Of a stretch of DNA of 9,404 nt, positions 8,720 to 9,404 are shown piece by piece. The stretch is from UBA1189 sp964570685 (GTDB lineage: Bacteria; Bacteroidota; Bacteroidia; Bacteroidales; Bacteroidaceae). Both the position numbers and the translations under genes were made by a program. The first letter of the stretch is position 1. Every line of letters begins with the position of its first letter. Location of the stretch: contig CAZMZC010000084.1 of NCBI GenBank assembly GCA_964570685.1, forward strand, positions 1 to 9,404. Reading direction: 5' to 3'. The notes under the pieces are model-generated. The model had not been told where the DNA came from. It was given only the letters and a program-made list of their open reading frames with translations, and did no database searches.

Positions 8720-8728
8720 TGCAATGAA
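8715..8728. promoter_or_regulatory. 14-bp palindrome over the DUF2723 start codon
   Basis: TTCATTGCAATGAA is a perfect palindrome that includes the ATG at 8719-8717. In mRNA it could fold as a 5-bp stem with loop UGCA that hides the AUG. As DNA it could be an operator. No regulator is visible nearby, so the role is open. Confidence 0.4.
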
Positions 8729-8752
8729 TGTTGTTTTTTCGCTCCGAAGAAA

Positions 8753-8784
8753 CAAAGGTAGTGCAAGGCGAACGAAAACGCAAA
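8753..8784 (-). promoter_or_regulatory. Bacteroidetes sigma-ABfr-type promoter for the DUF2723-deacetylase operon
   Basis: On the minus strand, TTTG (8784-8781) is separated by exactly 20 bp from TACCTTTG (8760-8753), matching the TTTG-N19-21-TAnnTTTG consensus. Transcription would start near 8747, leaving a leader of about 28 nt before the ATG at 8719. Confidence 0.8.
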
Positions 8785-8795
8785 TTCTCATTTGC
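8780..8795. promoter_or_regulatory. Inverted repeat overlapping the -33 element
   Basis: GCAAAT-TCTC-ATTTGC is a perfect 6-bp inverted repeat, and its left arm contains the TTTG element of the downstream promoter. A protein bound here would compete with sigma factor. In a transcript from the upstream copy it would form a hairpin. Confidence 0.4.
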
Positions 8796-8833
8796 AGTCT
8801 TCCGAGCCGCAGCCTATCTTCGCTCCGAAGGAG

Positions 8834-8841
8834 CAAAGGTA
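8834..8841 (-). promoter_or_regulatory. Possible second -7 box (TACCTTTG) upstream of the DUF2723 operon
   Basis: The box is a perfect TAnnTTTG match in the upstream copy of the duplicated cassette. No TTTG lies 19-21 bp further upstream, so activity is doubtful. If it is used, the leader would be about 110 nt. Confidence 0.35.
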
Positions 8842-8975
8842 CTGCAAAAAATCGAATATTCAGCTAAATATGCTATCAATTAGTGTTTATTCACGTTTCA
8901 AGAACCGGGAAACACGATATATTACGCAACGTTCACAAAGGATTTCACCCAAATATCCAGCAAGCCGTGACGGTA

Positions 8976-8994
8976 TTTTCACTCGTTGTGAAAA
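8976..8994. repeat. Perfect 7-bp inverted repeat (TTTTCAC-TCGTT-GTGAAAA)
   Basis: The arms are perfectly complementary with a 5-nt loop. Neither strand has a GC-rich stem followed by a T run, so it is not a convincing terminator. It overlaps the place where a -33 element for the TAACTTTG box at 9010-9017 would lie. Confidence 0.6.
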
Positions 8995-9078
8995 ATATTC
9001 AAGCAAGCTTAACTTTGTTGAGTTTCGGCCTCGATCAGTAGAAAAAAAATAAATTTTCTCTACATTCTCTCGTTGAAA

Positions 9079-9112
9079 CTTGATATTTCTCGCTCGTTTA
9101 TCAGTATCTTTG
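9079..9112 (+). promoter_or_regulatory. Plus-strand Bacteroidetes promoter pointing into the hairpin chain
   Basis: TATCTTTG at 9105-9112 is a perfect -7 box. CTTG at 9079-9082 lies 22 bp upstream and is an imperfect -33 element. The expected start near 9117-9119 coincides with the first inverted repeat. No plus-strand gene follows; the nearest ATG (9164) gives only MIESYW before a stop. Confidence 0.55.
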
Positions 9113-9116
9113 CATC

Positions 9117-9307
9117 GGATAATCAATTATCCCGTATCTGATTGATACACAAATAGCAAACGCTATGATAGAAAGTTATTGGTAACGATTTGGCGACTTC
9201 AAGATTGCACCAATCTTCTGCATTATGCTTTAAATAAAACAGGCTACACCTCAGCATAATTAAAACAAGTTTTATTCTGCTCTCGGTTTGCACTGTCTTT
9301 GTCAAAC
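9117..9307. ncRNA. Candidate structured RNA locus: chain of eight inverted repeats between convergent promoters
   Basis: The stems, in order and without overlap, are GGATAAT/ATTATCC (9117-9132), GTATC/GATAC (9134-9148), ATAGC/GCTAT (9153-9166) and GTTA/TAAC (9175-9186). Then come AAGATTG/CAATCTT with loop CAC (9201-9217), ATTATGCT/AGCATAAT (9222-9260), TAAAAC/GTTTTA (9261-9274) and GTTTG/CAAAC (9286-9307). Inverted repeats are symmetric, so either strand could fold. I do not recognise the family. The weak members (4-5 bp) could be chance; the 7-8 bp ones are harder to dismiss. Confidence 0.35.
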
Positions 9308-9317
9308 AACTCTGATA

Positions 9318-9348
9318 CAAAAGTAGCCAAATTCCTTGATTGAGCAAA
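9318..9348 (-). promoter_or_regulatory. Minus-strand Bacteroidetes promoter facing the hairpin chain
   Basis: On the minus strand, TTTG (9348-9345) is separated by 19 bp from TACTTTTG (9325-9318), which fits the consensus. The expected start near 9312 lies just before the last inverted repeat. Transcription runs left, towards the DUF2723 operon. Confidence 0.6.
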
Positions 9349-9363
9349 GATGGAAAAGTCGCG

Positions 9364-9404
9364 TGCGTTTGACCCCCGATGGCGAAGTTGCGTTGACCCC
9401 CGAA
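9364..9404. mobile_element. Possible IS21-like terminal repeat region, cut by window edge
   Basis: TTGACCCCCGA occurs at 9369-9379 and again at 9393-9403, 24 bp apart, each preceded by TGCGT or TTGCG. IS21-family ends carry multiple internal copies of a short terminal repeat, often containing GACCCC-like tracts. No transposase is visible inside the window, so the assignment is inference. Confidence 0.35.

Larger units (their letters stand above)
8738..8847 (-). repeat. Duplicated 29-nt promoter cassette (8738-8766 and 8819-8847)
   Basis: The two copies match at 26 of 29 positions and lie 81 bp apart. Each carries TTCGCTCCGAAG, a CAAAGGTA core (TACCTTTG on the minus strand) and TGCAA. The upstream copy also forms GCTCC-GAA-GGAGC, a perfect 5-bp inverted repeat that would lie at the 5' end of a transcript starting there. 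The downstream copy has lost that symmetry. Confidence 0.85.
8848..9404. other. AT-rich intergenic region with many inverted repeats and no accepted gene
   Basis: Short open frames exist on both strands: 8792-9052 on plus, 8887-9126 and 9123-9347 on minus. None shows a recognisable domain, and two of the three begin inside or upstream of promoter elements. The region holds the hairpin at 8976-8994, a TAACTTTG box on plus at 9010-9017, an AT-rich stem near 9038-9063 (GTAGA/TCTAC), two facing promoters around a chain of inverted repeats (9079-9348), and a possible insertion-sequence end at 9364-9404. A dispersed intergenic repeat or a non-coding RNA locus explains it better than a gene. Confidence 0.6.

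Noticed and set aside
8720..8836. Upstream extension of the DUF2723 gene to an ATG at 8836
   Set aside because: The extension contains the operon promoter and the duplicated cassette, and the conserved protein begins at MKQYK (8719).
8792..9052. 86-aa plus-strand open frame
   Set aside because: It begins inside the promoter region of the divergent operon, has no domain and ends in a poly-A tract.
8887..9126. 79-aa minus-strand open frame
   Set aside because: No domain, no clear promoter or ribosome site, and it runs through hairpins and AT-rich sequence. It may be part of a repeated intergenic element.
9164..9184. Six-codon frame MIESYW after the plus-strand promoter
   Set aside because: Too short to support as a leader peptide, and no regulated gene follows inside the window.
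9123..9347. 74-aa minus-strand open frame
   Set aside because: Its ATG lies inside the -33 element of the minus-strand promoter. The sequence is dominated by inverted repeats, which points to RNA structure rather than coding. A shorter start at 9257 cannot be excluded.
1..9404. tRNA, rRNA or CRISPR array
   Set aside because: No cloverleaf with CCA-proximal stem and T-loop signature, no rRNA-like sequence and no regularly spaced repeats with unique spacers were seen on reading both strands.

Overview
The window looks like chromosomal DNA from a Bacteroidales bacterium (Bacteroides/Prevotella-like). The evidence is TAnnTTTG promoter boxes, one with a well-placed TTTG upstream element, start codons without clear Shine-Dalgarno sequences, a DUF2723 multi-membrane protein, and large secreted multidomain glycan-handling proteins. 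All four protein-coding genes that I accept are on the minus strand, so they read from right to left.

Region 1 (1-4491) is a probable two-gene secreted glycan module. It begins at a TACCTTTG box at 4484-4491. The first gene (4440 to 1741) encodes a GH128-like glycoside hydrolase with an FN3-like domain and two C-terminal repeats that resemble H-type lectins. After 26 bp comes a second secreted protein (start 1714), which runs off the left edge. It has an Ig-like repeat, a LamG-like domain, a CBM4_9-like domain and then the Ig-like repeat again. A 55-nt stretch is identical in the two Ig-like copies, 1308 nt apart. The likely joint role is surface binding and cleavage of a glucan-type polysaccharide.

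Region 2 (4652-8784) is a compact operon. The first gene encodes a DUF2723/TMEM260-like membrane protein of 1128 aa, a probable GT-C glycosyltransferase with a TPR-like tail. Six bases later comes a 203-aa NodB-type polysaccharide deacetylase, and then a clear rho-independent terminator. A good TTTG-N20-TACCTTTG promoter lies 34 bp upstream of the first start codon. Its core is part of a 29-nt cassette that is repeated 81 bp further upstream. A 14-bp palindrome covers the start codon.

Region 3 (8848-9404) has no gene that I accept. It is AT-rich and unusually full of inverted repeats. Between a plus-strand promoter-like box (9105-9112) and a minus-strand promoter (9318-9348) that point at each other lie eight consecutive non-overlapping inverted repeats (9117-9307). 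The right edge carries a repeated TTGACCCCCGA motif that may be the start of an IS21-like element. I regard the convergently transcribed hairpin chain as the least explained structure in the window.
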